64,000 bases of DNA from Reticulitermes speratus (taxonomy: Eukaryota > Arthropoda > Insecta > Blattodea > Rhinotermitidae). The translations under genes were made by a program, and so were the position numbers. The notes beneath the pieces were generated by a model. The model was not told the origin of the DNA. It did no database searches and saw only the letters and a list, made by a program, of their open reading frames with translations. The stretch is taken from positions 3,912,501 to 3,976,500 of the forward strand of contig JAJKFL010000011.1 in NCBI GenBank assembly GCA_021186555.1, in the 5' to 3' direction. Below, in pieces: positions 53,681 to 64,000 of the stretch (the first letter of the stretch is position 1; each line of letters opens with the position of its first letter).

Positions 53681-54776
53681 GTCCTATCGACCCTTGGACA
53701 TGAGGAAAATAGGATGACTCGGATAGTCCGGATCCTAGTGTCATATCTATTGCAGAAAAGGAATCGTTATTTATACCACGAAAGAAATCTCAGAAGTTGT
53801 AAAATATTGTTATGCTTTTAGGCTTAGGTTTTTTTCTTAATTTTTCCCCTTTTAGACAGAATATGACACTCGGTCTATAATATATATCACTTTCCATTAT
53901 AGACATAAAAACCGCCTTATTACTGCAAAGGTGAAATTAATCTTGTAGGTGGATATTGTCCACCCCTTTGTCTTTCTCTCTCTCTCTCTCTATCGAGATT
54001 TCTCAGGAACCGAAAAGAACAATGTCTAAACGTGAAACGTATTTAGCAATGAACTATTGTTACAGTACGCTAAAATACAGGTTTTAAATTAAATCTTGAT
54101 AGTTTGGCCATAGATGAACAAGTGGCTGGCTTCCATTGCGCGCCTTCTGAAGTACTTCCAGACCCTGAGTTAACATAGCTCGAGGGTAGTCGAGTGCTTT
54201 CAGACTCCGCTCGACTCAAGCGGCAATTGATTTACTACACCAACCCCATCTAGCTCCTATATTATCAACTTAACAATAATGAAGTATGAACTTCAAAAAG
54301 CTTTTGTTCTTTTCTGAGTGGTCTTTTATATACATTTTGTCGTTTTATATAAGTGAGCATAACAAAGTTCCTTCCTCTGAGTTTATCATTTTAGTTTGTT
54401 CTATGAAAGTCATCGGAAGTCAACGAGCTTTATATATATATATATAGTATACTTCATTTATGAAAGTTTCATGCGACTAAATGACACAGAGGCTACACAG
54501 CGCAACAGGCAATATTGAGCAGCCTCAATAAAGAACTGAGCTATTATACCTAACTCGCAATGTAAAACACAAAAAGAAAAGATAAAGAAGACGTTGGGTC
54601 TGTAAAAGTATTTTGATAAAATTATATACGTCTGATTTTCTTTTGTTTGTACCTCTCTGTTATAATTGCTACTACTTTCTGTGAAACACAGTACATCTTT
54701 AAACTACATTTTTTTATGGAAAACAAGTAGTTTATAAAGGACATTCTAGAGAGATAAGAGGCGTGTAGGTCTAATA

Positions 54777-55527
54777 CAGTGGTTCTTAAACTTTCTGTCA
54801 GCGCAGACCACTTACAAGGCACATTACTTTAAGGGCCCTGTACACACTTATCTCAACTATACGGATATCTAAGACAAACTTGATATTCACCACCAACAAG
54901 AAACATAAACCTAATTAAATTGTAAAAACTTAGAAATTTTTATTTTCCTAGCAATAATGATAATAAAATTAAGATCAGGAAAAACCTAAAGGAAGGAACT
55001 TATAAGCTAAACAAAACATAATCTGCTTAATCCAAGGACCCTTTAGGCACAACTCGTGGAGGCTTAGTTGAGAGACACTTGTGTTATGCCATTTTGTTTT
55101 TCTTCTATGGCTCGACAGCCCTATATGGGCCTGGGCTCCTCGTTTCGTCGAGGTTTCACGATCACAAACTTTAGACACATCACACTCGGTAGGACTCCTC
55201 TGGACGAAGGATCAGCTCGTCGCAGAGACCTCTACCTGACAACACACAACACTCACAACAGACAGACATCCATGCCCTAGGCGGGATTAGAACCCACAAT
55301 CCCAGTAAGCGAGCGGCCGAAGACCCACGCCTTAGACCGCACGGCCACTGGGATCGGCGGTGTTATGCCATTATACCAGATAAACGTATTATTTAAAATA
55401 CTAGAAAGATTGATACAATATTTGTCCCTTCTAACTTATAATACGAAGACGAATAATCTCGTGTAAAAGCGGTTAGGTCTCGCGGATACACAGGGTTCCG
55501 CGGACCACACCTAAAAAAAAACCCCTA
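54777..55527. mobile_element. hAT relic carrying a nested SINE
   Basis: The left end CAGTGGTTCTTAAACTTTCT is the classic hAT terminus, followed by GCGCAGACCACTTA. Towards the right, ACAGGGTTCCGCGGACCACA and then CCTAAAAAAAAACCCC correspond to the mirrored hAT end. SINE C (55094-55359) is inserted in it. No 8-bp TSD could be matched, so the right limit is approximate. Confidence 0.6.
55094..55359 (-). mobile_element. SINE family C with 13-bp TSD, nested in a hAT relic
   Basis: GTGTTATGCCATT at 55081-55093 and 55360-55372. The minus strand starts CGCCGATCCCAGTGGCCGTG, B box GTGGGTTCTAATCCCGCC, and ends GGGCTGTCGAGCCATAGAAG with an A-rich tail. The frame at 55068-55280 is SINE antisense. Confidence 0.93.
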
Positions 55528-55879
55528 ATCAAATGCATGACTAATTAACAAGGTCTTTCTTTGTCTTGCGTTTTTCGGGGCGCTAGACATGTACGTAAAG
55601 ACTGTACCAGTACGTATTAATTACTACGTACAGTCTGGTACACTGTCTGTAGGGTGAAGCGCTTGGCAGCCATATTGGACACAGTGAGCGTCATAGAAAT
55701 ACGAAAAAAAGAGGCAATGAATCTGCGGAAGTCGACCGTTATGAAGCAGCATATATATATATATATATATATGTACATAATATTACCAACCTAATAATAA
55801 TAATAATAAAGTAACAATAGAATACACAAACGAAATGAGCGTAAAATGATATTAACCTAACAACAAGATGAAATTAATA
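55528..55879. other. No gene seen; simple repeats
   Basis: (TA)n at about 55750-55772 and (AAT)n at 55796-55811. Confidence 0.5.
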
Positions 55880-55891
55880 TAATTAACAGAT

Positions 55892-56165
55892 CCGGGATAG
55901 CGACTACGCTACGGGATGGCGGGTCCGGGATTCGAACTACGGTGGAGGTAGGAGATTTTCTTTTGTCCATACCTCGTCTGAGCAGCCATAGGGCTCACAC
56001 AGTCTCCTCTATAATGGACTCTTTCCCGTAGGTAAAGCGGCCGCAGCGTGGCTTTTACCATCCATCCCCATCTAACGACGAGGTTAAGAATGAGTGGAGC
56101 TATACTTCTACTTTCCTTCTGGGCCTCCTATGGCATATGCGGTTACCTTTACCTTTACTCTCAAG
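55892..56165 (+). mobile_element. SINE family A with 12-bp TSD
   Basis: TAATTAACAGAT at 55880-55891 and 56166-56177. Starts CCGGGATAGCGACTACGCTA (the A box part is shortened), B box GGGATTCGAACTACGG, then GGTAAAGCGGCCGCAGCGTG, CTAACGACGAGGTTAAGAAT, ending GGTTACCTTTACCTTTACTC. Confidence 0.9.
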
Positions 56166-56282
56166 TAATTAACAGATACATCGATCTCTTTTAACTGAAA
56201 ACTTTATCGTATTTTAACTATTTAAAAACCTGTTTATGAAATGTTAACATGACGCTTAATGACAAAAAATGTGAAGTTGTCC

Positions 56283-56405
56283 CTTTCGACGCCATAATGG
56301 CATACAGGGGGAGTAGAGGTATAGCTCCACACATGCTTAACATCTGCACTAGATGGAAGTGTGTGGTCAACTTCGCGCCCCAACCGCTTTACTCAGGGCA
56401 AGGAC
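56283..56405 (-). mobile_element. SINE family A, partial
   Basis: The minus-strand body is recognised by GTAAAGCGGTTGGGGCGCGA, CACTTCCATCTAGTGCAG and TCTACTCCCCCTGTATGCC. The head is missing; a family C SINE lies just to the right. Confidence 0.75.
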
Positions 56406-56440
56406 CTCTTAACTAATTCATGCTGCCTAATGTCCAAGTT

Positions 56441-56704
56441 GCCGATCCCAGTGGCCGTGCGGTCTAAGGCTTGGGTCTTCGGCCGCTCGCTTACTAGGAT
56501 CGTGGGTTCGAATCCCACCGGGGGCATGGATGTCTGTCTCTTGTGAGTGTTGTGTGTTGTCAGGTAGAGGTCTCTGCGACGAGCTGGTCCCTCGTCCAGA
56601 GGAGTCCTACCGACTGTGGTGTGTCTCAGATGTGTGTGACCGTGAAACCTCGACGAAACGAGGAGGCCCAGGCCCGTATAGGGCTGTCGAGCCATAAAAA
56701 AAAA
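56441..56704 (+). mobile_element. SINE family C with 9-bp TSD
   Basis: GTCCAAGTT at 56432-56440 and 56705-56713. Head GCCGATCCCAGTGGCCGTGC, B box GTGGGTTCGAATCCCACC, ends CGTATAGGGCTGTCGAGCCA plus A-tail. The minus-strand 105-codon frame is an artefact. Confidence 0.94.
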
Positions 56705-56713
56705 GTCCAAGTT

Positions 56714-57774
56714 ATTTTAGTAATTCTTAAACTGCGGTAAATTGAATTTGTGCATATGCACATATTAGGTGACAAAGATAACAAATTCATTTCATGAATT
56801 TTTTTTTGTATCCTAGAGCTGTATGACCAGCTGTGGTACTTTCATTGTGAGAACCACACATACGGATAGTTAGCTTCATTTCGAATTAAATATGATGCAA
56901 ACTGTACACTAGACTGTAACATTACGAAGTGAAATTATTGCGTTTGTTGGTGAAACCTATAACCGAACTTTGCTGGTTACTATTTTATTATTAATTTGAT
57001 ATACATTAAATTAATAGACTGTTATCTTCCAAAAGGTTAACTTTGTTTATTTTATTACAACAGAACGTCAGCACAAAACCATCCGTCTACTCTTTTCCTT
57101 TTACTCCCGCCAACTGACTCGGGACACCTGGTCCCTTGTCGTTGCTGCTATATTTAGACGAGTGGAAGGGGAGAGCCGAACTGCTCCAACAATACGAGCA
57201 TTTAATAATGTTTCAATAATGTTCTAACCGTCAACAATGACCGTGGCTATTTTTAGAAATCAGTCTGCACACAGCTGGCCGCTGCTGCTTGCTGTCGATA
57301 AGCACCGGCCGAACGTTGGTGGCCCAATAAGGAAAAGTGGCGTGATTACAGATCCGACGCGAAAGGAGAATATGTAGTTGAGGTGTGAACGTTAGCGGAG
57401 ATGTACTGTCGTGTGGCAGTGGTGTGTCAGCGGCTCCTCCGCCAGCTTCAAGGGCTTGTCTTTGGTAACATGCCCAATATTATGACACGTACATGTGATC
57501 GTCTTGACCAAGCAGCAATAGAGTGCATCGCGTGTGTGTGGTTTATCTGAAAGGAGTTCCTGCTGGGGAGTTCTGTGCAACTGGAGACCGGGATGACGCC
57601 ATCTTGCTTCATAGTCTGCGGGTTGTGTGAGTAATATCTGCCTGGTTGATACAACTTAAATTTGTCTGGCCTCCGTCTGTCTCTGCCCCTAGGTATTCTG
57701 TTCTTAGATTATGTCCGTTAGTACTAACTAGTGGACATTATTGTTTGTTTATTAGTTTTAAATTTAGTGTAAGT
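56714..57774. other. No gene seen; isolated element terminus
   Basis: At about 56939, TTGCGTTTGTTGGTGAAAC matches the terminus of the palindromic elements (GCATTTGTTGG) without a partner. Nothing else is supported. Confidence 0.45.
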
Positions 57775-57785
57775 AAATGCTCTTC

Positions 57786-58055
57786 GCCTATCCCAGTGGC
57801 CGCGCGGTCTAAGGCGTGGGTCTGCGGCTGCTCGCTTACTAGGATTGTGGGTTTGAATCCCACCGGGGGGGGGGGGGGCATGGTTGTCTGTCTGTTGTGA
57901 GTGTTGTGTGTTGTCAGGTAGAGGTCTCTGCGACGAGCTGGTCCCTCGTCTAGAGGAGTCCTACCGAGTGTGGTGTGTCTAAAAAGTGTGATCGTGAAGC
58001 CTCGAAAAATGAGGCGGCCTAGGCCCCCAAGGGGCTGTCGAGCCATTGAAAAAAA
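57786..58055 (+). mobile_element. SINE family C with 11-bp TSD and internal G expansion
   Basis: AAATGCTCTTC at 57775-57785 and 58056-58066. The B box GTGGGTTTGAATCCCACC is followed by 14 G (57865-57878) where other copies have five. Ends GGGGCTGTCGAGCCATTG plus poly(A). The 144-codon minus frame is SINE antisense. Confidence 0.94.
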
Positions 58056-58494
58056 AAATGCTCTTCTGAAGCTGTACAACTGAGATAAATCTCTGAACAC
58101 ATCAGTAGGCCTAGCAGGATCGTTACAGTCGCCTGCCCCTGTCATGGACACCCGTCGGACTGGCTCTGCCACTGGACAAACTCGGATTGGTCTAGTGGCG
58201 CAATATTACGTATGGTGTAGGCCTGTGCCCCCCAGAGTTACATCTGTTGGTTAGAAATACGTCGGGTTTAGGTAAATAATACGAATTTTAGTTTATTTTG
58301 TTATGTCGTAACCCGTATTAAGATAATTGCATGGATGTTTCTGAAAACATCTAAAAACTTATAAATTCACAGATAGTTTGTACAGCGCCAGTTGGGATTC
58401 GAGGTCCGAATGTAAAGAAATGCGTTATCGCTGTACTGACACTCCCCAAGCAAGGACTATATGGATCGTTATGTAAGTGTGCCTTTTACCATCT

Positions 58495-58775
58495 GACTCC
58501 TTGGAGCAGAGTCCTTCTTGAAAAGCTAAGACTTTCTCACCTGTCATTCTTATTTTACGGAAACCGGAAGTTCGTTACCGCCTTTACGACAGCCCTCTAC
58601 TTGTCCCTATCCTGAGCCAGATAAATCCAGTCCACGCCCTCTAATACTGTATCACTAATATTCATTAATTTAATATTTTCTTCCATCTACGCCTAGGTCT
58701 TCCATATGGTCTCTTATCTTCAGGTTTCCTCACCAAAACCCTCTATGCACGTCTCCTCTCCCCCATAGGTATCTC
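58495..58775 (-). mobile_element. LINE 3' fragment, GTTA-tailed family
   Basis: GGAGCAGAGTCCTTCTTGAA, CGGAAACCGGAAGTTCG, CCCTATCCTGAGCCAGAT, and CTACGCCTAGGTCTTCC match the family 3' UTR and coding tail on the minus strand. Decayed. Confidence 0.8.
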
Positions 58776-61700
58776 GTTTATTTAATTATGAGTGGGTAGT
58801 TTGTAAATGCTTTTTGTATGCTTTTATACATTTCTCATTTCTTTTGTATCGGTCTTGAATAATACGCCTATAATCAAGTAGTGTTAAAATTGAAGAATAA
58901 TTTATAGACGAAACCGAATACCAGACTCTGCAATGTCTTGTTAGTTTAAAGAGATAAAAATAAAACCTCTTCTTGCCTTAAAAACGAAAATATAGTAGAA
59001 TTCAATTATGACTTTGGTTGAGTGACTTAATGTCAGTAGCGCAGTATAGTTTAGATCTACAGGTTTGCTAGTCTTCCTTTTGAAATGTACTGCCTTAGCC
59101 TTAGCCTTACACCTCATTCTCCTCATCGCCTACTTGTGATAGACAAACGAATCTTCACCCTTAGCTGGAAATAATTAAATATTTTAAACACTAAACATGT
59201 AGCTTGTCTGTGCAATATATGGCAATTTGCCTTCTGGTAATCCGTTCTTTTGACACAGCAAAACATCGCTAATACGAGACACCTAGTACACGAAGACCGC
59301 GAGAGTCACAGGACGGTTTGTGTACCGAACGTTGACCGAAGCTGATAGCTTCTACCTCTCGCCACATGACAACGCTTACCACCGCGCAACCGACAGCCAC
59401 CCGGCCGCCGTCTTTTTTTTTTCGAATCGTACAGTAGTATATTTAATAGTAACTTGGGCCCTGACAGCTGCAGCCGTAAATTATTGATACAGCAATCTGC
59501 TGCCTTCCGTAATACGTACTTCTTTAGAACAATTTCGTCTCCAGAAACAGAATAGAAAATTTTACTCCATTGTTCATTAACTCCTCCTCATCCCCTGAAA
59601 GCGTTAAGGAGATAGACTAGATTCGGGGTGAAGGAGGCATAACAACCCCCTGATCTCAATATTTTAACGAGACTCAATGTTGACCTTTTCTGTCTCACAC
59701 ACTATTACATACAAGTTAGAAATAGGGGTAAAAACACAACCCCATGACCAGGATTATGTCTCCCCTTTAAGCTAAGTTAAACTGAACTGAAGCCGTCAGT
59801 TGTAAGCCGGTCAACTCCCCCATCCCCTATAGTTACAGGGGGTTGAAAATCTCTACTTCAAACACTCGGGATACATGTAGATCTTTCGTTGTGAATCACA
59901 AATTCTTCCCTATTCGATAAAGGGAGGAGACTTATACCAGGCAGGGAGACGGGCGGGTGTGTTTGAATGGCTGATTGATTATTGTAACAGTCGATATTGG
60001 GACAGGGACCCGGATGGAGTGTAGCAGGGCGAATGAGGCAAGTTCCTATGTCAAGAAAACTGTATTCATATAGGGTTCCGCATTCGACATGATCCAAAGG
60101 CTTCTCGTACTATCTTCACTATATCCATGGATCATGTGATTGAAGTCTGTTACACCATGTCGTTTCCTAAATTGTTACCGATGTTTTGAGGCACCGTGGC
60201 TCTTTCTTATTCAGGTTCAAGCAATCCAAAAAGACTAGATGCGCTACCCTTCGTGGAGTATCTACTATTTACCCGTCTACAGAGAGTAATAACCGAAAGA
60301 AATCGCTGCGAAACCTACGATCCTTTATGTAACGTGTTCAGTAATACTCGTATATTTTTATTATTGTGTTAACTTGGAAGTCTGGATGAAACTCGTGAAA
60401 AATAATACACTGGAACATGACGGGTAATGAATGGTATTATTTATTTAAATGTCGATAAAACTAAACAAAATGGAAAAATTTGTCAAATAAAATTTCTAGA
60501 AATTCTAAGAAAAATATGGCTTAAAAGCAGAAAATAGTGAAAAATGAGTACAAAATACTTCCGAACAATAAAGTACAGAAATGTAGAATAAGTATAAGCA
60601 CCCGTATGGCGAACAGAAGTAACACATTAGTGCACAAGTATGGTTTGCCCACCCCTGGAGAAGGGGTTTGTTGAAATAAAATTAAAATAAGGAATTAGAT
60701 TTTGCTTAAATTGGCTGTGGAATGTACTGAACGTGATGGCTTGTTGTTGTGAGGTTGAGACTGTACCCTCACTTTCGATAAAGGCAGGGCAATGTTTTCC
60801 ATATTCAAAATCTGCCAACTCGTAAGGAAGCACAACAGTTTTATACGGTCATATTTTTGTCACATTCGCGTCTGTGTGTTGCCTGTCAATCTTTTAACCA
60901 GTTCCCTGATTTACAACTAATTTGAATAGACTTCGTGCTACATGGACCATACTATCCACATTATTTTTAATTTCCAACAATAAATACAAACGATACAATG
61001 AGATGCAAAAAAAAAGTCTCACTGAAAATATTTTAAATTCTCTTACATAAGTTTCTTTTTTTCTCGGCGACTGGCCAGATTCTACCGTGTGTGTGTCATT
61101 GAGTGTGACAAGGTGCAACAATAACCTCTACACCAACAATGAGTAGGCAGAAAGAGGTCAGAATAAGAAGAAATAAAGTTTATTTTTGTAGAATGCAAGG
61201 TAATAAAGTGACAAATATTGTCTGTGTATATTTCGGTCCTAACAGTGACAAAGATTGGACCGTAAACATAGTCACAAACTCTGTATGAAATACTGTTACC
61301 TATCAACTTTAATGATCAGGGTGACGGACCGAAATTTTAATTCGATACTAAAAACTTTACATCTCGTTTAGGCCGTTTTATAATTCAAGGTAAAATAATT
61401 ACATGCTCTATATTTACAATATATACATCATTAATTGAAAAGCATAACAAGGTGGGAAATTTGGTTTGGCTATAATGTCATTAAGAAAAACTTAAAGAAT
61501 ATAAATTTAAATTTTAAAGGATTAAAAGACGAATTCGTAATTGTACTGATTTAGGCATCCGTAGAGACGCTGTTGATGGCCTGCTATAGGCCGAAACGTG
61601 CATGTCGAAAAACCTTTTTTCTGACAGACGTGAAATAAAAATGGGTTTATAAAATGTAATTTTTACAAGATGCACGATAGTGACAATAAAAATAAAATGT

Positions 61701-62654
61701 CTTCCTGTATTTAAATATTTCTAAAGCAGTCACCTTACTCGCGCCTTGTAGAGAGTTTGTGTTTTGGTATATTTTTTGTACGAACTTAAAACCTATCTTA
61801 GTTTCAAAATCGGTACTTCATTTCCTTCAAGGCGGGTACGTATAATTTTTACACAACCATTTCTCAAATTTCTTGAATTTAAACTACAATGGTTTGGTAG
61901 CCAGTGCCTCGTTTCTGAAAATAAGTTGAACCCTGTGGATCTCTGGTTTGTATTTAATGCTTCGAGGACTGGCATTTTCTCTATTTAATATAGAATTTCA
62001 ATTTCCAACTCACAGAGAACACGGTTCATCTACATTTTAAATCTCAGTCAAGAATTCCGCTTATTTTGTTAGTAATACGAAACACATTAACACACTTATG
62101 GACAAAAGGCAGTATTTGTTATTATTAAAGCAGATGGTACGTAGAATTACCATTGGGTGATTCTGAGCTCAAGTTAAAGGGTTAAGAAAAGCAGTTTGAG
62201 TCATGAGTAACCAAAGCCAGGAGTTCGGAATGCAGCATAACTGTCGATCTGTCAGATTTTCTATACCCGCAAGCAACCGAATTGTTTTCTATTGTGTTTT
62301 GCCCCACAATGAAGGAGTTCCTATTATTCGTACCATCGTCATTTTCTGAAGTTATGGCAGTTTGTTATAGAAGAAGCGACCCAAGCGCACGTAGCTACTT
62401 GAGTAATTTGTACATGCAATTACAAAACAGATAAAGGATAGTTCCCATTAGTTCTCTTTCTGCTTTGCTAGAAACCATGCACCGTACACAATGCGTTCCG
62501 ACGAGAAATTGTTTATCCACGGGGGGTCGTCTAAACAGACAATCGCGAAAAGAATACGTGTATATGCCTACTAGCATCCCTCCTGTCTCACCCTCGCTTT
62601 GTAAGCTGTCTCCTTTCCTTGAATGGCTGAATTACATCGCACGGAAATTGTGTA
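58776..62654. other. No gene seen across about 3.9 kb
   Basis: Apart from the hammerhead-like relic at 61568-61604, I recognise no SINE, LINE or gene. Inverted GGTCC motifs near 61233-61262 and a GGACCGAAATTT near 61325 may be another relic. It is the least repeat-dense part of the window by eye. Confidence 0.4.
61568..61604 (+). ncRNA. Decayed hammerhead-like motif
   Basis: CTGTTGA, T, GGCC, loop TGCTATA, GGCC, GAAACGTGC. Stem II is perfect, but the invariant A of CTGA is replaced by T. Confidence 0.45.
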
Positions 62655-62695
62655 TGTCCGAGGTTCACAAACTGTGGTTCGGAGGTCCGAGTGTT
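62655..62695 (+). mobile_element. Possible hAT terminus relic
   Basis: GTCCGAGGTTCACAAACTGT then GGTTCGGAGGTCCG resembles hAT-type ends (GGTTCTCAAACT...GGTCCGCGG). No second end found. Confidence 0.3.
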
Positions 62696-62761
62696 TTATT
62701 TCGATAGCCCAAGCAGTCTGCAAACTTTTCTAACATGCCACGAAGGCACGGGGGTGGGGGG

Positions 62762-62985
62762 GTTGTAAAGTTATAGCTGTACTCATTCTTGATCTTGGAT
62801 GTATTTGGGAGTGGATGGTCAACGTCACCTTCCCGGCCGCTGCTTCCCCGGAAAAGAGCCACAGTACCATTTGTACGGTAGACCGTTTGGGCTATAGGGC
62901 AAGTCTGAACGGATGTGGAGAAGATAAAATCTCTTAACCCCGCCGGAGTTCGAACCCCAAGCCGTCTAGCCCGTCATGTATTCCG
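62762..62985 (-). mobile_element. SINE family A, diverged
   Basis: The minus strand has GGAGTTCGAACCCC inverted as a B box near 62945, GAAGCAGCGGCCGGGAAGG, and CATCCACTCCCAAATACATC. A 3' part precedes a G-run at about 62750. Confidence 0.7.
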
Positions 62986-63707
62986 AAGTACATTAAATTT
63001 CTGTTGGCATTATTTCTGAAATTTCGTGTGCTTTCTCCTATCCTTAAAGTGCGATTCTCTACCCATTACTTCGATAATTGTATTTATTCTGCATCTTCAG
63101 GTAATATGCTACTGTGTTTTACTCAAGAGAGTGCAGTCGACCTACACAGCTTGGATAGAGTCCTTAAACCTCGCGACGACGGTCGAGGGCAAACATATAC
63201 TCGTAGATCCTGTCAAAAATATGATTCTCTATCACTGTATGACTTTCTTTCCATTGGTCGCCATTTGTTAGGTGTTTCGTCTATAAGAAGCCTAAAATCG
63301 AATTTATGCTCAGCTCTATCCACACAGAACACTACAGAAAATAACTGTGTTATCGTAAACCACATAACACGAATGCATTTCAGCCCAATGTATTTTCAGC
63401 TGGTATACATGGGTTACTGGTCACAGCTTAAACCGCTGGCAACGTCAACAGCAAAGTCCCCAGTCAGTGTCAGTATTAAGGGTTTTAAGAATCTTGATTG
63501 ACATTTTTATGACCTTCGAAACTTCCGTTAACATCTTTGAGCCATCTGACCATCAACTGTAATTTCAGTTAACTAGAATTCTGCTCCTTTAAATAATGTT
63601 TCTATGTTACAAGGTGAATGTTTGTAAATGCCGGCTTTTTACGGCGAGGAATTTACGCGTCACCGAACACCCGAAGTGGCGATTGCCCGTCAGTATTGTC
63701 GAAGCTG
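62986..63707. other. No gene seen
   Basis: The 165-codon plus frame at 63004-63501 and an overlapping 81-codon frame have no recognisable motif. Low-confidence chance frames. Confidence 0.35.
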
Positions 63708-63708
63708 C

Positions 63709-63759
<51 letters not shown>
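63708..63759. repeat. (TTA)17 microsatellite
   Basis: About seventeen TTA/ATT units. The adjacent frames reading poly-Ile or poly-Leu are artefacts. Confidence 0.95.
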
Positions 63760-63856
63760 CGGTAGTCCGTCATCTTCATCTGCAAACCGAGCTGAGGCAA
63801 TATTAGCGTCTCAAGAAGGACTGTGCCTCATGGTGTTACGGGATCCAGATTACTTG

Positions 63857-64000
63857 CTTTTTGTTGGTGCGGGGATGAAGATGATAGCTGATAAGTGGGG
63901 GAAGCACTGTGCAGACATCACCAAGCGTTTTATAAAGCTTTCATAAACGTCCACAGTGACTGAAGCTATAAATGTACTCCCAACACAGTAAATGTTTTTG
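63857..64000 (+). repeat. Unclassified repeat, copy 2 of 2 (runs off the window)
   Basis: Matches 43749-43905: TTTGTTGGTGCGGGGATGAAG core, then CCACAGTGACTGAAGCTATA and CAACACAGTAAATG. It may extend upstream to about 63780 and continues past the window end. Confidence 0.6.

Larger units (their letters stand above)
52966..54776. other. No gene seen
   Basis: (TC)n lies near 53974-53992 and (TA)n near 54433-54447. The 79-codon frame at 53582-53821 overlaps the hammerhead-like relic and has no motif. Confidence 0.4.

Noticed and set aside
24247..57900. B-box matches (GGTTCGAATCCC and similar) as functional tRNA genes
   Set aside because: Each is followed by a conserved non-tRNA body and often flanked by TSDs, and the acceptor stems do not close. 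They are SINE heads.
57738..58172. 144-codon minus frame
   Set aside because: It is antisense of the family C SINE; the same peptide words recur at 55068-55280, 38344-38556 and 56393-56710.
63596..63946. 116-codon frame with poly-Ile
   Set aside because: It runs through the ATT microsatellite and an unclassified repeat also found at 43749.
1..64000. Telomeric (TTAGG)n or centromeric organisation
   Set aside because: No telomeric repeat runs were seen, and the tandem arrays are short and isolated.

Overview
This looks like a stretch of intergenic or intronic DNA from a large, repeat-rich animal genome, most likely an insect. I would guess a cockroach or termite. That guess rests on remembering similar SINE and LINE translations from Blattodea genomes, not on a database search. 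I see no convincing host protein-coding exon, no true tRNA or rRNA gene, and no prokaryotic gene organisation. Nearly all open frames are chance frames in AT-rich DNA, frames through tandem repeats, or frames through transposable elements.

The recognisable content is a mosaic of mobile elements. There are five tRNA-headed SINE families (called A to E here), and many copies have target-site duplications (TSDs) that can be read directly. There are 3' fragments of at least three LINE families: one ends in a GTTA repeat, one in a GAA repeat preceded by a 29-bp minisatellite, and one is a short C-terminal relic. DNA transposon remnants include a pogo/Tigger-like MITE (24876-25216), two mariner-like 77-78-bp foldbacks (29687-29763, 32496-32573), a hAT-like MITE (52763-52957) and a hAT relic with a SINE nested in it (54777-55527). 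A roughly 530-bp interspersed repeat of unknown class (family G) occurs four times. Tandem arrays have 50-bp (16885-18328), 41-bp (49905-50335) and 29-bp (3419-3766) periods.

The most unusual content is a family of six palindromic elements at 14909-15380, 16979-17512, 27220-27627, 46617-47271, 32257-32782 and 47633-47791. Each is flanked by a 12-14-bp direct TSD (one of them diverged). Each starts and ends with inverted arms carrying a CCAACAAATGC-like terminus. Each has a one-sided tail of 33-39 bp around the motif CACCGTGCAT, on the left in four copies and on the right in two. In the larger copies the arms carry hammerhead-ribozyme-like cores (CTGANGA, stem II, GAAAC or GAAAT, a tiny stem III, then stem I) pointing outward. 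Hammerhead motifs, pseudo-LTRs in either orientation and a 30-40-bp tail are known traits of Penelope-like retroelements. I infer that these are non-autonomous, head-to-head Penelope-related units. No reverse transcriptase or GIY-YIG frame of that class is visible here. More hammerhead-like cores, mostly decayed, are scattered elsewhere (1454, 8400, 33848, 38148, 53640, 61568).

Layout. 0-14 kb: LINE plus minisatellite, two family G copies, old SINEs. 14-19 kb: two palindromic elements, one inserted inside the 50-bp satellite. 19-33 kb: SINEs A to D, MITEs, two more palindromic elements. 33-46 kb: LINE 3' ends, SINEs and nested insertions. 46-48 kb: two palindromic elements. 48-58 kb: SINE-derived minisatellite, LINE and hAT pieces, a cluster of SINEs. 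58-64 kb: mostly featureless, with sparse relics.
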